Translations under genes and position numbers: made by a program
Notes under the pieces: generated by a model
The model's database searches: none
Told to the model about the DNA's origin: nothing
Seen by the model: the letters and a program-made list of their open reading frames with translations, nothing else
Shown here: positions 1 through 8,579 of the stretch, in pieces
How positions within the stretch are numbered: position 1 is the stretch's first letter
How the letters are laid out: each line of letters starts with the position of its first letter
Virus record (IMG/VR): IMGVR_UViG_3300043438_001827
Span: 1 to 64,000 of that record
Direction: 5' to 3' (one strand)
Source of the DNA: a virus
Length of the DNA: 64,000 nt

Positions 1-1
1 T

Positions 2-1891
2 CCTGCCTCTCTTAAGAACGCAGAGTTGGCCTACAATGAGGCTGATGACATACTCTATTATGGTAAAGGTGCTGACGGAAATGGCGACGCAACGACCATC
101 CCAGCTATAGCAGGAGCAGGAGCCTATACCACTCTTGGTACAGCACAAACGATAACTGGAAATAAAACATTTTCTGGCACAGTTTCAGTTGCGGCACCAT
201 CATCAAACGCACATGCAGCAACTAAATTATACGTTGATACTGCAATCACCGGAGTTGCAACAACATTCACCGTTGCAGGTGACGGTGGCTCAAATCAGAC
301 GATAACCACAGGAACAGACACTCTAACAATTTCAGGCGGCACTGGTCTTACTTCTGCTGCTACATCGGATACTATCACTTTAAATCTTGACAATACAACT
401 GTAACAGCTGGTTCGTACGGTTCAGCTAGCGCAATCCCAACCTTTACGGTTGACGCTCAAGGTCGTTTAACAGCAGCTGGAACAGCTTCCATATCCACTT
501 CATTTACGGTAGATGCAGACAGTGGTGACAATCTAACAATTTCTGGTGGGGATACATTCACCATAGTCGGTGGCACAGGATTGACATCAACAGCTTCTGC
601 AACTGATACGCTGACTTTAGACCTTGATAACACAGCAGTGTCAGCTGGTTCATTTGGTTCAGCCACAGCTGTTTCAACCTTTACTGTTGATGCCCAAGGT
701 CGTTTAACTGCAGCCGGAACAGCTACAATTGCCATCCCTGCAAGTGCAGTTACAGACTTCAACGAAGCTGCTCAAGATGCAGTTGGAAATGCAGTTGGAA
801 CAGGCCTTACTTACACAGACTCAACAGGTGCAATTTCAGTAACCGCAAATACTTACGATGCATATGGTTCAGCTTCAACAGTCGCAGGAAACCTTACAAC
901 TCACGGAAATCTAACAGAAGCACATGGTGCAACTGGTGCAGTAGTTGGAACCACAAACACTCAAACACTTACGAACAAGACACTTACTAGCCCAGTAATA
1001 ACTGGAGCAGTATTTAATGATGGTTCAATAGTCTTTGAAGGTGCAACAGCTGATGCCCATGAAACAACTTTAGCAATTACTGATCCAACCGCAGATAGAA
1101 CAATTACACTCCCAGACGCTACAGGAACAGTTGCCTTAGTTGCAGACGTCGCAGCACTGTCTGGCGCAACATTTACAGGTGCAGTATCTGGTACATCCCT
1201 TACCCTTTCAGGTGACCTGACAGTCAACGGTACAACAACTACAATTAACTCAACTACAGTAAGTGTCGACGACAAGAATCTTGAACTTGGCTCAAGTGTC
1301 TCTCCATCAGATGCTGGTGCAGACGGTGGTGGTATTACGCTCAAGGGAACTACGGACAAGACTTTTAACTGGGTTGATGCAACTGACGCATGGACTTCAT
1401 CTGAGAATCTCAACCTTCTAACTGGCAAGTCATTGTTAATCGCAGGAACTTCCGTACTTAACGCCACTACTCTTGGTTCAGGAGTAACCGCATCAAGCCT
1501 TACTTCAGTTGGAACAATTGCAACTGGTGTATGGAATGGTACCGCAATAGCCATAGCTAACGGTGGAACCGGCTCTACAGACGCTGGAGCAGCTCGTACG
1601 GCCCTTGGATTGGCAATTGGCACTAACGTACAGGCCTACAACTCTACACTCGCTGCTGTGGCTGGTGGCACGTATACTGGCGATGACAGCATTACAACCC
1701 TTGGAACAATTTCTGCAGGAACTTGGAATGGTACAACAATTGCTATAGCTAACGGTGGTACCGGTTCTACAACGGAATCAGGAGCTCGTACAGCTCTTGG
1801 ATTGGCCATTGGGACCAACGTACAGGCTTATAGCTCAACTTTAGATAACGTAGCTGCAGGCAACTACACACTTGATGGTGGAACGTTCTAA
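2..1891 (+). CDS. Tail fibre protein, repeat-rich, 5' partial
   Basis: The reading frame is already open at base 2, so the gene enters from the left; at least 629 residues are visible. The first residues (NAELAYNEADDILYYGKG) are the N-terminal motif common in phage tail-fibre and adhesin proteins. The rest is Gly/Thr/Ser/Ala-rich beta-type sequence with internal repeats: a unit of about 79 residues repeated once, and near the C-terminus a 64-residue unit repeated with the core AIANGGTGST...ARTALGLAIGTNVQAY. Such repeats form elongated trimeric fibre shafts. It heads a run of seven adhesin-like genes, so a role in host attachment at the distal tail is likely. The receptor cannot be inferred. 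The true start is outside the window. Confidence 0.85.
   Translation, partial: PASLKNAELAYNEADDILYYGKGADGNGDATTIPAIAGAGAYTTLGTAQTITGNKTFSGTVSVAAPSSNAHAATKLYVDTAITGVATTFTVAGDGGSNQTITTGTDTLTISGGTGLTSAATSDTITLNLDNTTVTAGSYGSASAIPTFTVDAQGRLTAAGTASISTSFTVDADSGDNLTISGGDTFTIVGGTGLTSTASATDTLTLDLDNTAVSAGSFGSATAVSTFTVDAQGRLTAAGTATIAIPASAVTDFNEAAQDAVGNAVGTGLTYTDSTGAISVTANTYDAYGSASTVAGNLTTHGNLTEAHGATGAVVGTTNTQTLTNKTLTSPVITGAVFNDGSIVFEGATADAHETTLAITDPTADRTITLPDATGTVALVADVAALSGATFTGAVSGTSLTLSGDLTVNGTTTTINSTTVSVDDKNLELGSSVSPSDAGADGGGITLKGTTDKTFNWVDATDAWTSSENLNLLTGKSLLIAGTSVLNATTLGSGVTASSLTSVGTIATGVWNGTAIAIANGGTGSTDAGAARTALGLAIGTNVQAYNSTLAAVAGGTYTGDDSITTLGTISAGTWNGTTIAIANGGTGSTTESGARTALGLAIGTNVQAYSSTLDNVAAGNYTLDGGTF
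260..733 (+). repeat. Direct repeat, period 237 bp, in tail fibre
   Basis: Two imperfect in-frame copies (about 260-496 and 497-733). The best conserved part is 377-489 against 614-726, both encoding an LDNT...AGSxGSA...STFTVDAQGRLTAAGTA-like stretch. The 237-bp period equals 79 codons, so it is a protein repeat, typical of fibre shafts. Confidence 0.8.
1511..1842 (+). repeat. Direct repeat, period 192 bp, in tail fibre
   Basis: Copies at 1511-1650 and 1703-1842 encode near-identical GTI..GTWNG..IAIANGGTGST and ARTALGLAIGTNVQAY segments. The period is 64 codons. Synonymous differences between copies suggest selection on the protein rather than a recent duplication. Confidence 0.85.
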
Positions 1892-1902
1892 CTGCTTTAT
1901 GT

Positions 1903-1908
1903 TATAAT
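1903..1908 (+). promoter_or_regulatory. Possible -10 element TATAAT
   Basis: A perfect TATAAT preceded by TGT lies in the 41-base spacer, 24 bases before the ATG at 1933. No clear -35 box. A separate transcript start for the following fibre gene is plausible. Confidence 0.4.
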
Positions 1909-1932
1909 ATTTTAGTTAAAACGGAGTAGCAA

Positions 1933-2475
1933 ATGGCTAATGTTATTAAAATCAAACGTAGTGCAACAGCTTCTGCAACTCCAAATACATTGGAGCATGG
2001 TGAGCTAGGGCTAAATTATGCTGATGGAAAGCTATTTTATAAAAATCTATCAAATTCCATAGTTCAGTTTACGGGCAGTGTGGGGCCAAAAGGTGATGCA
2101 GGTGTAGCGGGACTTGCTGTTCAAAGTACTGCGCCAGTTGATACTACTGTACTGTGGGCTGATACTTCTGTTTCTGGTACCGCTGTTGTTCCTACTGGTG
2201 GAACAACTGGGCAGGTATTGGCTAAATCTTCTGGTAGCGATTATGCAACAACGTGGACTACTCCAGTTACTTCTTCTGATTTAGCATTAAAGGCAAACTT
2301 GGTTGGCCCTACTTTTACTGGAACAGTTACACTTCCATCAGACACTTCTATTGGTACTGTTAGCGCAACAGAAATTGGGTATTTAGATGGAGTTACTTCC
2401 GCAATCCAAACACAGCTAAATACAAAAGCTTCAACAGGAAAAGCCATAGCTATGGCAATAGTATTCGGAGGATAA
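1933..2475 (+). CDS. Tail fibre protein with short collagen-like segment
   Basis: 180 residues. The N-terminus (IKIKRSATASATPNTLEHGE) matches the common start of phage fibre proteins that attach near the tail; the motif GELGLNYADGKLFYKN follows. A short collagen-like stretch (GPKGDAGVAG) sits near residue 52, then a Thr/Ser/Gly-rich shaft with T4-fibre-like wording (EIGYLDGVTSAIQTQLNTKA). ATG start with an AACGGAG ribosome site just upstream. Part of the fibre cluster; probably a short or accessory fibre. Assigned on motif pattern, not on a search. Confidence 0.75.
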   Translation: MANVIKIKRSATASATPNTLEHGELGLNYADGKLFYKNLSNSIVQFTGSVGPKGDAGVAGLAVQSTAPVDTTVLWADTSVSGTAVVPTGGTTGQVLAKSSGSDYATTWTTPVTSSDLALKANLVGPTFTGTVTLPSDTSIGTVSATEIGYLDGVTSAIQTQLNTKASTGKAIAMAIVFGG

Positions 2476-2478
2476 ATC

Positions 2479-2841
2479 ATGGCAGCACCAAACATAGTTA
2501 ACGTTACAACAATTACAGGAAAAACAGCTCTACTTGCTATTACCAACTCTGCAACTGCAATAGTAGCAAACTCAGCAGCAAGTGGTAAAGTATTTAAAGT
2601 CAATGCTTTATACGTGTCGAATGTAGACGGTGCATCAAACTTTACTTTAAATGTTGACATATTAAGATCTGCAGCAACACCTTCAACTTATCGATTAGCA
2701 CACCTTCTTGTCGTACCCGCCGGAGCAACTATTGATGTTATATCTAAATCTATTTACCTTGAAGAAGGAGACTCTCTTCGCCTTACAGGAAGCACAACTC
2801 TTAAACTAGAGGGGATTGCTAGTTACGAAGAGATTAGCTAA
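2479..2841 (+). CDS. Small virion/tail-associated protein
   Basis: 120 residues, predicted mostly beta. The central wording (KVFKVNALYVSNVDG and later LVVPAGATIDVI) resembles small structural proteins that accompany fibres in T4-like and marine myophages. No catalytic motif. It starts 4 bases after the preceding gene and its TAA overlaps the next ATG (TAATG), so it is translationally linked to both neighbours. Likely a decoration or fibre-accessory protein; the precise role is unknown. Confidence 0.55.
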   Translation: MAAPNIVNVTTITGKTALLAITNSATAIVANSAASGKVFKVNALYVSNVDGASNFTLNVDILRSAATPSTYRLAHLLVVPAGATIDVISKSIYLEEGDSLRLTGSTTLKLEGIASYEEIS

Positions 2842-3608
2842 TGCCAGACTTCCCTTCTGCAACTAGTGCTTCAGGCATCTGGTCTTTAAACGATGTCGAA
2901 GAGGCAGTTCAAGGCAGTAATTGGTCATCAACATTTCCAGTCGTAAAAGATGGACTACAACTTTATCTAGATGCTGGTAATACAGCTAGTTATCCTGGGT
3001 CTGGCAATAAATGGTATGACCTAAGCGGAAACAATAGGCATTTTACATTAAATAATAATACCTTTACATCTGGATCAATTCCATATTTTTCAACTCTAGG
3101 TGGGAATATGGTCGGTCCAGAATCAAATTCATTTCAGATTAACGATAGAAATGGTTATACAATTTATTTAATCATGTATCAGAACTCTTTGGTAAATAGT
3201 GCTGCGTTTAAGTTTTACAATAGCGGGAGTGGCAGAGGAATTTTTGCTCACTGCTCATGGGGTGATGGAAATATTTATTTTGATCAAGGAGGTGGTTTCT
3301 CTGGTGATCAAAGAATATTTGCCAGCGGAGGAACCATGACTGCATGGAATATATTTGTGTTTAGAAGAAATGGCTATAGACAAAGACAGATTTTAAAAAA
3401 TAATAGTGTTTTAGTAAGTGGTCTGGATTTAGCAGCAGATTTGAATTTAAGTTCAGTCAGTGCAACCCTTGGTTCAACTGATGAATATGGTGGTACATCT
3501 TCCACATGGAATGCAAGAATTGGTCAATTTATCGTTTATAATCGTGGATTAAGTCGTACTGAGATGCTGTACAACTACAACTCATTAAAAACAAGGTATG
3601 GTCTGTAA
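2841..3608 (+). CDS. Tail adhesin with LamG/concanavalin-like domain
   Basis: 255 residues. Residues 1-30 carry an N-terminal module (FP...SASGIWSL...GSNW) shared with the next two genes. From about residue 37 the pattern (KDGLQLYLDAGNTASYPGSG, then WYDLSGNN) is the signature of LamG/concanavalin A-like jelly-roll domains found in phage adhesins; the C-terminus (FIVYNRGLSRTEMLYNYN) fits the last strand of that fold. A carbohydrate-binding role at the tail tip is likely. Start and stop codons overlap both neighbours. Confidence 0.75.
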   Translation: MPDFPSATSASGIWSLNDVEEAVQGSNWSSTFPVVKDGLQLYLDAGNTASYPGSGNKWYDLSGNNRHFTLNNNTFTSGSIPYFSTLGGNMVGPESNSFQINDRNGYTIYLIMYQNSLVNSAAFKFYNSGSGRGIFAHCSWGDGNIYFDQGGGFSGDQRIFASGGTMTAWNIFVFRRNGYRQRQILKNNSVLVSGLDLAADLNLSSVSATLGSTDEYGGTSSTWNARIGQFIVYNRGLSRTEMLYNYNSLKTRYGL

Positions 3609-5506
3609 TGCCTCAGTTTCCTAACCCCAATAACTCCACAGGTACTTGGTCGCTAGAAAAGCAACGCAATGCTGTTATGGGTTCTAATTGGGGTTCTCCA
3701 TTGATTGCTACAACAAGTGTTGTTCCGTATCTGATTGATGTATTTGGAACTAAATATTGGGTTTATAGATTTGTTGTTGATAGCAACACAACAAGTAAAA
3801 CTTTTACGATGGATATTTCATCTGGAACCGCTGTTGCTGAATTCTTGGTAGTAGCTGGTGGTGGTTCAGGTGCTGGTTATGTAGGTGGTGGAGGTGGTGG
3901 AGGAGGTTTTGTTGAAGGTTCTTTCAGATTGACCTCTGGAACATACACCATAGTTGTTGGTGGTGGTTCTGGACCCGGATTGACCTCTGGCAATGCTCGT
4001 GGTCCAGTAGGCAAAGACTCTTCAATCTCTGGTCCAAACCTTTCAATCACCGCTTATGGTGGTGGTGCTGGGGGTAATCATGACTCAAATGCTGGCAGTG
4101 CTGGTGGTTCAGGAGGAGGGGGTGCCTCAACCAACGGTCAGACATCTTTGGGCGGTGGTGTTACGGCAGCAGCAACCTCTGGATCAGCAATTATATCTGC
4201 TGCTTCATACGGTTTTAGAGGTGGTAATACAACAGGAGCACGAGGCGGTAATGACTGTGAAGGCGCAGGAGGAGGTGGTGCTGGTGGTCAAGGTCTTGAC
4301 CATTTAGACACAAACACTGGTCCCGGTGGTCATGGTCGTCTTTCCACAATATCAGGTAGAGCATTCCTTTACGCAGCAGGCGGAGGAGGGGGAAGTTATT
4401 ACCCAAATGACTCTGGTGATATTGTCGGAGGAGGTTCTGGCGGTCTTGGTGGAGGAGGGGGCGGAGGCGCTCACGGTAATGGAAATCAAGGTTCTGGAGG
4501 AACAGGTGGTGAATCTAACGGTTCAGCAGCAACTGCTGGTGGAGAAGCTCCCGGTGGACAAGGTGGACAGAATACAGGAAGCGGTGGAGGAAGCTCTGGG
4601 CATAACCAAGCAGCAGGAAGTGGAGGCTCAGGCATCGTATACATTAGATATCCTGCAAATATTACTTCAATCAATGTTGAATATGTTGTTACAGCTGGAG
4701 GCGGTGGTGGTGGATCAGGTGCCACAAGCGCAAACAACGGCGGAGGCGGAGGTGCAGGAGGATATCGTTCTTCTGTAGCTGGAGAATCCACGGGAGGACT
4801 AGGCTCAGTAGAAAGCCCATTATCAGTAGTTCGTGGTATCCCATATACTGTCACAGTCGGTGCTGGTGGTTCTGCAAACAACTCTGGTTCCAATTCTATT
4901 TTTGGTCCAATAACTTCAACTGGAGGAGGTCGTGGGGGAGGATTAAACGCTCCCGTAGCTCCACTATCTGGTGGTTCTGGCGGTGGTGGTGGACCAGCAG
5001 GCTCTGCAACTAACCTTCATTTAGGAGCAGCAGGTCTTTACTCTCAAGGATACTCTGGCGGAAATGGCAACGCTGCATCACCTTACCGTGGTGGTGGCGG
5101 AGGAGGAGCTGGTGCTGCCGGAAATGCTGGCGTAACTAATGGAAACGGAGGTGCTGGTATTTCATCGTCTATTACCGGAAGTGCTGTAACTCGTGCTGGA
5201 GGTGGTGCAGGAGCTGGTGATGACGGGAATGGAACTGGTGGTTCTGGTGGCGGAGGAAATGGTGGTAACCTTAACGGCACATTGGCAGTAGCAGGAACAC
5301 CAAATACAGGTGGAGGTGGAGGTGGAGGTGTTTCTCAAGGAGCAACTATCGTAGCTGCTTCAGGAGGTTCGGGTGTTGTAATCTTGAGATACCCTTCTTA
5401 TTATACCCTCAGTGTTGGGGCAGGATTGACATCAACAACCTCAACTGTTGGTTCAAATAAAGTAACCACATTCACTGCTGGTACTGGAATTATAACATGG
5501 AATTAA
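3608..5506 (+). CDS. Glycine-rich tail protein, two Gly-rich domains
   Basis: 632 residues. It starts with the module FPNPNNSTGTWSL...GSNW, continues into a short beta region, then two copies of a glycine-rich domain. Each copy opens with (A/T)xFLVVAGGG or VEYVVTAGGG and ends with GSGIVYIRYP or GSGVVILRYP (first about residues 77-350, second about 358-605). These match glycine-rich domains in phage tail-tip adhesins, where polyglycine helices form sandwich-like receptor-binding lattices. Out-of-frame CGG trinucleotides are abundant here (from GGC GGA and similar), yet none is in frame, which is a useful control for the CGG observation. Confidence 0.75.
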   Translation: MPQFPNPNNSTGTWSLEKQRNAVMGSNWGSPLIATTSVVPYLIDVFGTKYWVYRFVVDSNTTSKTFTMDISSGTAVAEFLVVAGGGSGAGYVGGGGGGGGFVEGSFRLTSGTYTIVVGGGSGPGLTSGNARGPVGKDSSISGPNLSITAYGGGAGGNHDSNAGSAGGSGGGGASTNGQTSLGGGVTAAATSGSAIISAASYGFRGGNTTGARGGNDCEGAGGGGAGGQGLDHLDTNTGPGGHGRLSTISGRAFLYAAGGGGGSYYPNDSGDIVGGGSGGLGGGGGGGAHGNGNQGSGGTGGESNGSAATAGGEAPGGQGGQNTGSGGGSSGHNQAAGSGGSGIVYIRYPANITSINVEYVVTAGGGGGGSGATSANNGGGGGAGGYRSSVAGESTGGLGSVESPLSVVRGIPYTVTVGAGGSANNSGSNSIFGPITSTGGGRGGGLNAPVAPLSGGSGGGGGPAGSATNLHLGAAGLYSQGYSGGNGNAASPYRGGGGGGAGAAGNAGVTNGNGGAGISSSITGSAVTRAGGGAGAGDDGNGTGGSGGGGNGGNLNGTLAVAGTPNTGGGGGGGVSQGATIVAASGGSGVVILRYPSYYTLSVGAGLTSTTSTVGSNKVTTFTAGTGIITWN

Positions 5507-5516
5507 GGATTAACTA

Positions 5517-6596
5517 ATGGCACAATTCCCAAACACATCTAGCGCAAGTGGCAAATGGTCACTTCGTCAACAATATCGTTCTATCCTTGGTTACAACTGG
5601 GCATCCCTCCCTCCCGCTACTGCTGAAATCCTCGTTGTAGGAGGCGGTGGTGGTGGAGGCTACGACATGGGCGGAGGTGGTGGTGGTGGTGCCGTATCTG
5701 CTGGAACATTCCTCGTTCAGCCGGGAAGTTATACTTTGACAATAGGAGCTGGTGGACTTGGAAATGGATCTGGAATTAATGGGAACTCTGCCTTCCATCA
5801 ATTTACAGCCGTAAGCGTAAATGGTTCAGATACTTTTATAGAATCTCCATCTTACGAAAGAGTGATATCAAAAGGAGGCGGTTATGGAGGAAGTTCTTAT
5901 TGGGACTATACTCCGGGTGCTGTAGGGAATGCTGGCGCTAATGGCGGTGGAGCTTCTGGATATTCCAATGGTGGTGCTCCCGGTGGTCGTTTAGGCGGTG
6001 CATCAAACCAACATACTTTAGGGATGTTAGATGGACTACTTACTGTTACATCTCGTGCGAATGGTTACATAGGTGGTCATGGTGGACCTCAGTATTACCC
6101 CGGAGGAGGTGCTGGGGCGGGCGAGAACGGAACTAATTCACCCAACACCCCCCATGGCGGTATTGGACAGCTCAGTACCATTACAGGTGTTTCCTATTAC
6201 TGGGGCGGAGGCGGAGGAGGTTCTTCCTACAGTTCCGGTCCCGGAGGCAATGGAGGTAATGGCGGAGGAGGTGGTGGTGCTGTCGGTTCTACCACAGGAG
6301 GTGCTGGCATAAACAGCGGGTCTGCTGGAGGTGGAGGTGGAAACAATACCCAAGCAAACACTCCCGGTGGAAATGGTGGAGCAAACACAGGTGGAGGAGG
6401 CGGTGGAGGTTCGCACTACACAACTGGATCCAAAGGTGGCAATGGCGGTTCTGGTATAATAGTGATTGCTTACCCAACAACAAGTGCAGCGATTACAACA
6501 ATAAGTGCAGGTCTCACTTGGTCAGTAAGTACCGTAACAAGATCTGGGTTTAGAGTTTACCTCTTTACTTCTGGCACTGGAACAATAACTTTTTAA
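5517..6596 (+). CDS. Glycine-rich tail protein, single Gly-rich domain
   Basis: 359 residues, paralogue of the preceding protein. N-terminal module FPNTSSASGKWSL...GYNW, then one glycine-rich domain from AEILVVGGGGGGG (about residue 38) to GSGIIVIAYPTT (about 315), ending in a short beta tail. ATG preceded by AAGGATTA. Probably another receptor-binding adhesin sharing the attachment site of the two previous proteins. Possession of paralogues with one shared base module and different heads suggests modular exchange of host specificity. Confidence 0.72.
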   Translation: MAQFPNTSSASGKWSLRQQYRSILGYNWASLPPATAEILVVGGGGGGGYDMGGGGGGGAVSAGTFLVQPGSYTLTIGAGGLGNGSGINGNSAFHQFTAVSVNGSDTFIESPSYERVISKGGGYGGSSYWDYTPGAVGNAGANGGGASGYSNGGAPGGRLGGASNQHTLGMLDGLLTVTSRANGYIGGHGGPQYYPGGGAGAGENGTNSPNTPHGGIGQLSTITGVSYYWGGGGGGSSYSSGPGGNGGNGGGGGGAVGSTTGGAGINSGSAGGGGGNNTQANTPGGNGGANTGGGGGGGSHYTTGSKGGNGGSGIIVIAYPTTSAAITTISAGLTWSVSTVTRSGFRVYLFTSGTGTITF

Positions 6597-6605
6597 GGAG
6601 ATACA

Positions 6606-6974
6606 ATGGCACATTATGCATTTTTAGATGAAAATAATATAGTTACTGAAGTAATAACAGGAAGAGACGAAGACGAAGTAGTTGACGGGATTTCTGACTG
6701 GGAAGCATACTATGGTGAGTTTCGTGGGCAGAGATGCGTAAGAACATCTTATAATAATAATATTCGCAAACAATACGCAGGTGTGGGATATATTTATGAT
6801 GAATTAGCTGATGTTTTTATTTCACCTAGTCCTTTTCCATCTTGGGTTCTAGATGAAAATCATGACTGGCAAGCTCCTACTCCAAGACCATACGATGGTA
6901 AAATGTATATTTGGAATGAAGAAGAACTTTCATGGGTAGAGGTAAATCCATTGCCACTACCAATACAAGAATAG
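6606..6974 (+). CDS. Conserved small phage tail-region protein
   Basis: 122 residues. The wording AHYAFLDENNIVTEVITG, then GQRCVRTSYN, YAGVGYIYDE, PSPFPSWVLDE and APTPRPYDGK is that of a small protein widespread in cyanophages and other aquatic myophages, usually near fibre genes. Function is not established; a virion or fibre-associated role is inferred from position. AAGGAG ribosome site directly upstream. No membrane segment or catalytic motif seen. Confidence 0.65.
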   Translation: MAHYAFLDENNIVTEVITGRDEDEVVDGISDWEAYYGEFRGQRCVRTSYNNNIRKQYAGVGYIYDELADVFISPSPFPSWVLDENHDWQAPTPRPYDGKMYIWNEEELSWVEVNPLPLPIQE

Positions 6975-7019
6975 TAAATAATTACTTTTCTACAAAAAAC
7001 ACTATCACAAATATAGCAC

Positions 7020-7025
7020 TACTAT
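7020..7025 (+). promoter_or_regulatory. TACTAT motif, possible -10 element
   Basis: TACTAT in the 83-base spacer, 32 bases before the ATG at 7058. The same hexamer lies in the spacers at 9991, 13372, 19722 and 23922, each 26-48 bases before a start codon. No convincing -35 box. Confidence 0.4.
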
Positions 7026-7057
7026 ATGGTTGTTGATTTTGTTAAAAGGGAATTCAA

Positions 7058-7876
7058 ATGACAGTTTTAAAAAAATATAACATAAGCACATCACAATGGG
7101 AGCCAATTGTCACAGGCACCGAAGGTCCTGCTGGCCCCACTGGAGCTACTGGACCAACGGGTCCAACTGGAGCTACTGGGTCAATCGGTTCGGCAACACT
7201 AGATGATCTTTCTGACACGATAGTGACAAGCCCAGCAACTGGTCAAGTACTTAGATATAACGGAACTAACTGGGTCAACTACGCTTCGACTCTTACTCTT
7301 GGTGGAAATTTCACCACCTCAGGTGCGTATACAACATCTTTAACTGCAACAGCAAATACAAATATAACACTTCCAACGACTGGCACTCTCTCGACTCTTG
7401 ATGGAATGGAAATTTTAACTAACAAGACCCTCACCAGTCCAGAAGTTTATACACCGATCCTTTTGCTTTCAACAAGCACGTCAACAACTGATGCAAGAAT
7501 TTTTTGGGATTCTACAAATAAAAAAATAAGAGTAGGCAATGGAACAATATCATTAGACTTTGCTTCTTCTAATGTCGTAACTAACGCTCAGGTAGCTAGC
7601 TATACACTGGTCTTGGCGGACAAAGATAAACTAGTAGAAATGAATGTTGGATCAGCTAATGCTCTAACTGTTCCGTTAAACTCCTCTGTAGCATTCCCTG
7701 TTGGAAGTCAAATTACAGTACTTCAAACAGGATCTGGGCAAACAACGATTACTGCAACTGGTGGTGTAACCATAAATGCAACGCCTGGACTTAAGCTTAG
7801 GGCTCAGTGGTCTTCTGCTACTTTAATAAAAAGAGCTGAAAATACTTGGGTTGCATTAGGTGACTTGGTTGCTTAA
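7058..7876 (+). CDS. Tail fibre protein with collagen-like Gly-X-Y segment
   Basis: 272 residues. The N-terminus (MTVLKKYNISTSQWEPIVTG) is followed by a collagen-like stretch of about seven Gly-X-Y triplets (7124-7189), then fibre-shaft wording (LDDLSDT, TGQVLRYNGTNWVNY, TNKTLTSPEVYTP) and a C-terminal beta domain. AAAGGGAA ribosome site. It ends convergently with the minus-strand gene behind it: the two stop codons overlap at 7873-7876. A trimeric fibre or head fibre is likely. Confidence 0.75.
   Translation: MTVLKKYNISTSQWEPIVTGTEGPAGPTGATGPTGPTGATGSIGSATLDDLSDTIVTSPATGQVLRYNGTNWVNYASTLTLGGNFTTSGAYTTSLTATANTNITLPTTGTLSTLDGMEILTNKTLTSPEVYTPILLLSTSTSTTDARIFWDSTNKKIRVGNGTISLDFASSNVVTNAQVASYTLVLADKDKLVEMNVGSANALTVPLNSSVAFPVGSQITVLQTGSGQTTITATGGVTINATPGLKLRAQWSSATLIKRAENTWVALGDLVA
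7124..7189 (+). repeat. Collagen-like Gly-X-Y codon repeat
   Basis: About seven Gly-X-Y triplets (GPAGPTGATGPTGPTGATG) inside the fibre at 7058. Phage fibres use such segments as trimeric stalks. Confidence 0.8.
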
Positions 7877-8502
7877 AGTAATTCAGTAATTGTATAAAAT
7901 GATGGAGTGGTGTATCTTTCACCAGAAGTAACCATCTTTACCCCATGTAGGTAGCCGATATCACCAGGATGGGCAACCGCTAAACCAGGCTTAGGGGTAA
8001 TTACAATATCATGTTCTGGATAATATAGTTCTCCGCCTTCAAACTCATCATTATAATAAAATAATGAATTTAAATCATAGTTAAAGAATGGATTTGGCGA
8101 TCCATCATTTAACTGCTTGTCAGCATGAGGCAATTGTTCTGTCCCAGGTTTCCATTTTATAATTACTGGTACTCTTTCAAAAAGTTTTACATTAAAACAA
8201 TCTTCTAGCACTCTTTGCATTTTTGTAATATATTTATATACAATATTATATACATCAATATCTACTCTTTTTAATATTTCTCCACTGCATTGACGATCTT
8301 TCCAATACGAAGAGCTATATGTACAGACGCCATTTTCATCATATATATCTTCGCCAGAATCCATCCATTCATTAATCGTTGGCAAAAACTTTTGTATTTT
8401 CTTTAAATCTTCTAAATCAATAAAGTTCTCAAAAACTTTTATATTATCCGCAGAAGTACCAAAATGACCTGGTAAGATTAGTGATGTATCAACATTTTTC
8501 AT
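7873..8502 (-). CDS. 2-oxoglutarate/Fe(II)-dependent oxygenase
   Basis: 209 residues; the only minus-strand gene. Iron ligands H126-x-D128 (PHADKQ) and H186 (GYLHGV), with R196 ten residues later for 2-oxoglutarate binding (TSGERYTT), and the strand-loop EFEGGELYYPEHD between. This is the prolyl-4-hydroxylase-type 2OG fold; members couple 2-oxoglutarate decarboxylation to hydroxylation of a protein or small-molecule substrate. The substrate is unknown. It shares a 77-base divergent spacer with the next oxygenase, so it must have its own promoter. All catalytic residues are present. Confidence 0.85.
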   Translation of the reverse strand: MKNVDTSLILPGHFGTSADNIKVFENFIDLEDLKKIQKFLPTINEWMDSGEDIYDENGVCTYSSSYWKDRQCSGEILKRVDIDVYNIVYKYITKMQRVLEDCFNVKLFERVPVIIKWKPGTEQLPHADKQLNDGSPNPFFNYDLNSLFYYNDEFEGGELYYPEHDIVITPKPGLAVAHPGDIGYLHGVKMVTSGERYTTPSFYTITELL

Positions 8503-8516
8503 TTTTTCCCTAACAC

Positions 8517-8545
8517 TTGATAAGAATGATTTATTCTGATATATT
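8517..8545 (+). promoter_or_regulatory. Sigma70-type promoter TTGATA-17-TATATT
   Basis: TTGATA at 8517-8522, exactly 17 bases, then TATATT at 8540-8545, in the divergent spacer between two oxygenase genes. This is the best -35/-10 pair in the window. It points towards the gene starting at 8580. Confidence 0.6.
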
Positions 8546-8579
8546 ATATCAGTTACGAAACTTAAATAAACGGAGAGTT

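Noticed and set aside
260-1842. CRISPR-like or satellite repeats at the left end
   Set aside because: The repeats keep codon phase with periods of 79 and 64 codons and belong to a fibre protein.
8523-8560. Palindromic GATATATTATATC region as an operator
   Set aside because: It overlaps a normal -10 box in AT-rich DNA; the short symmetry is not beyond expectation.
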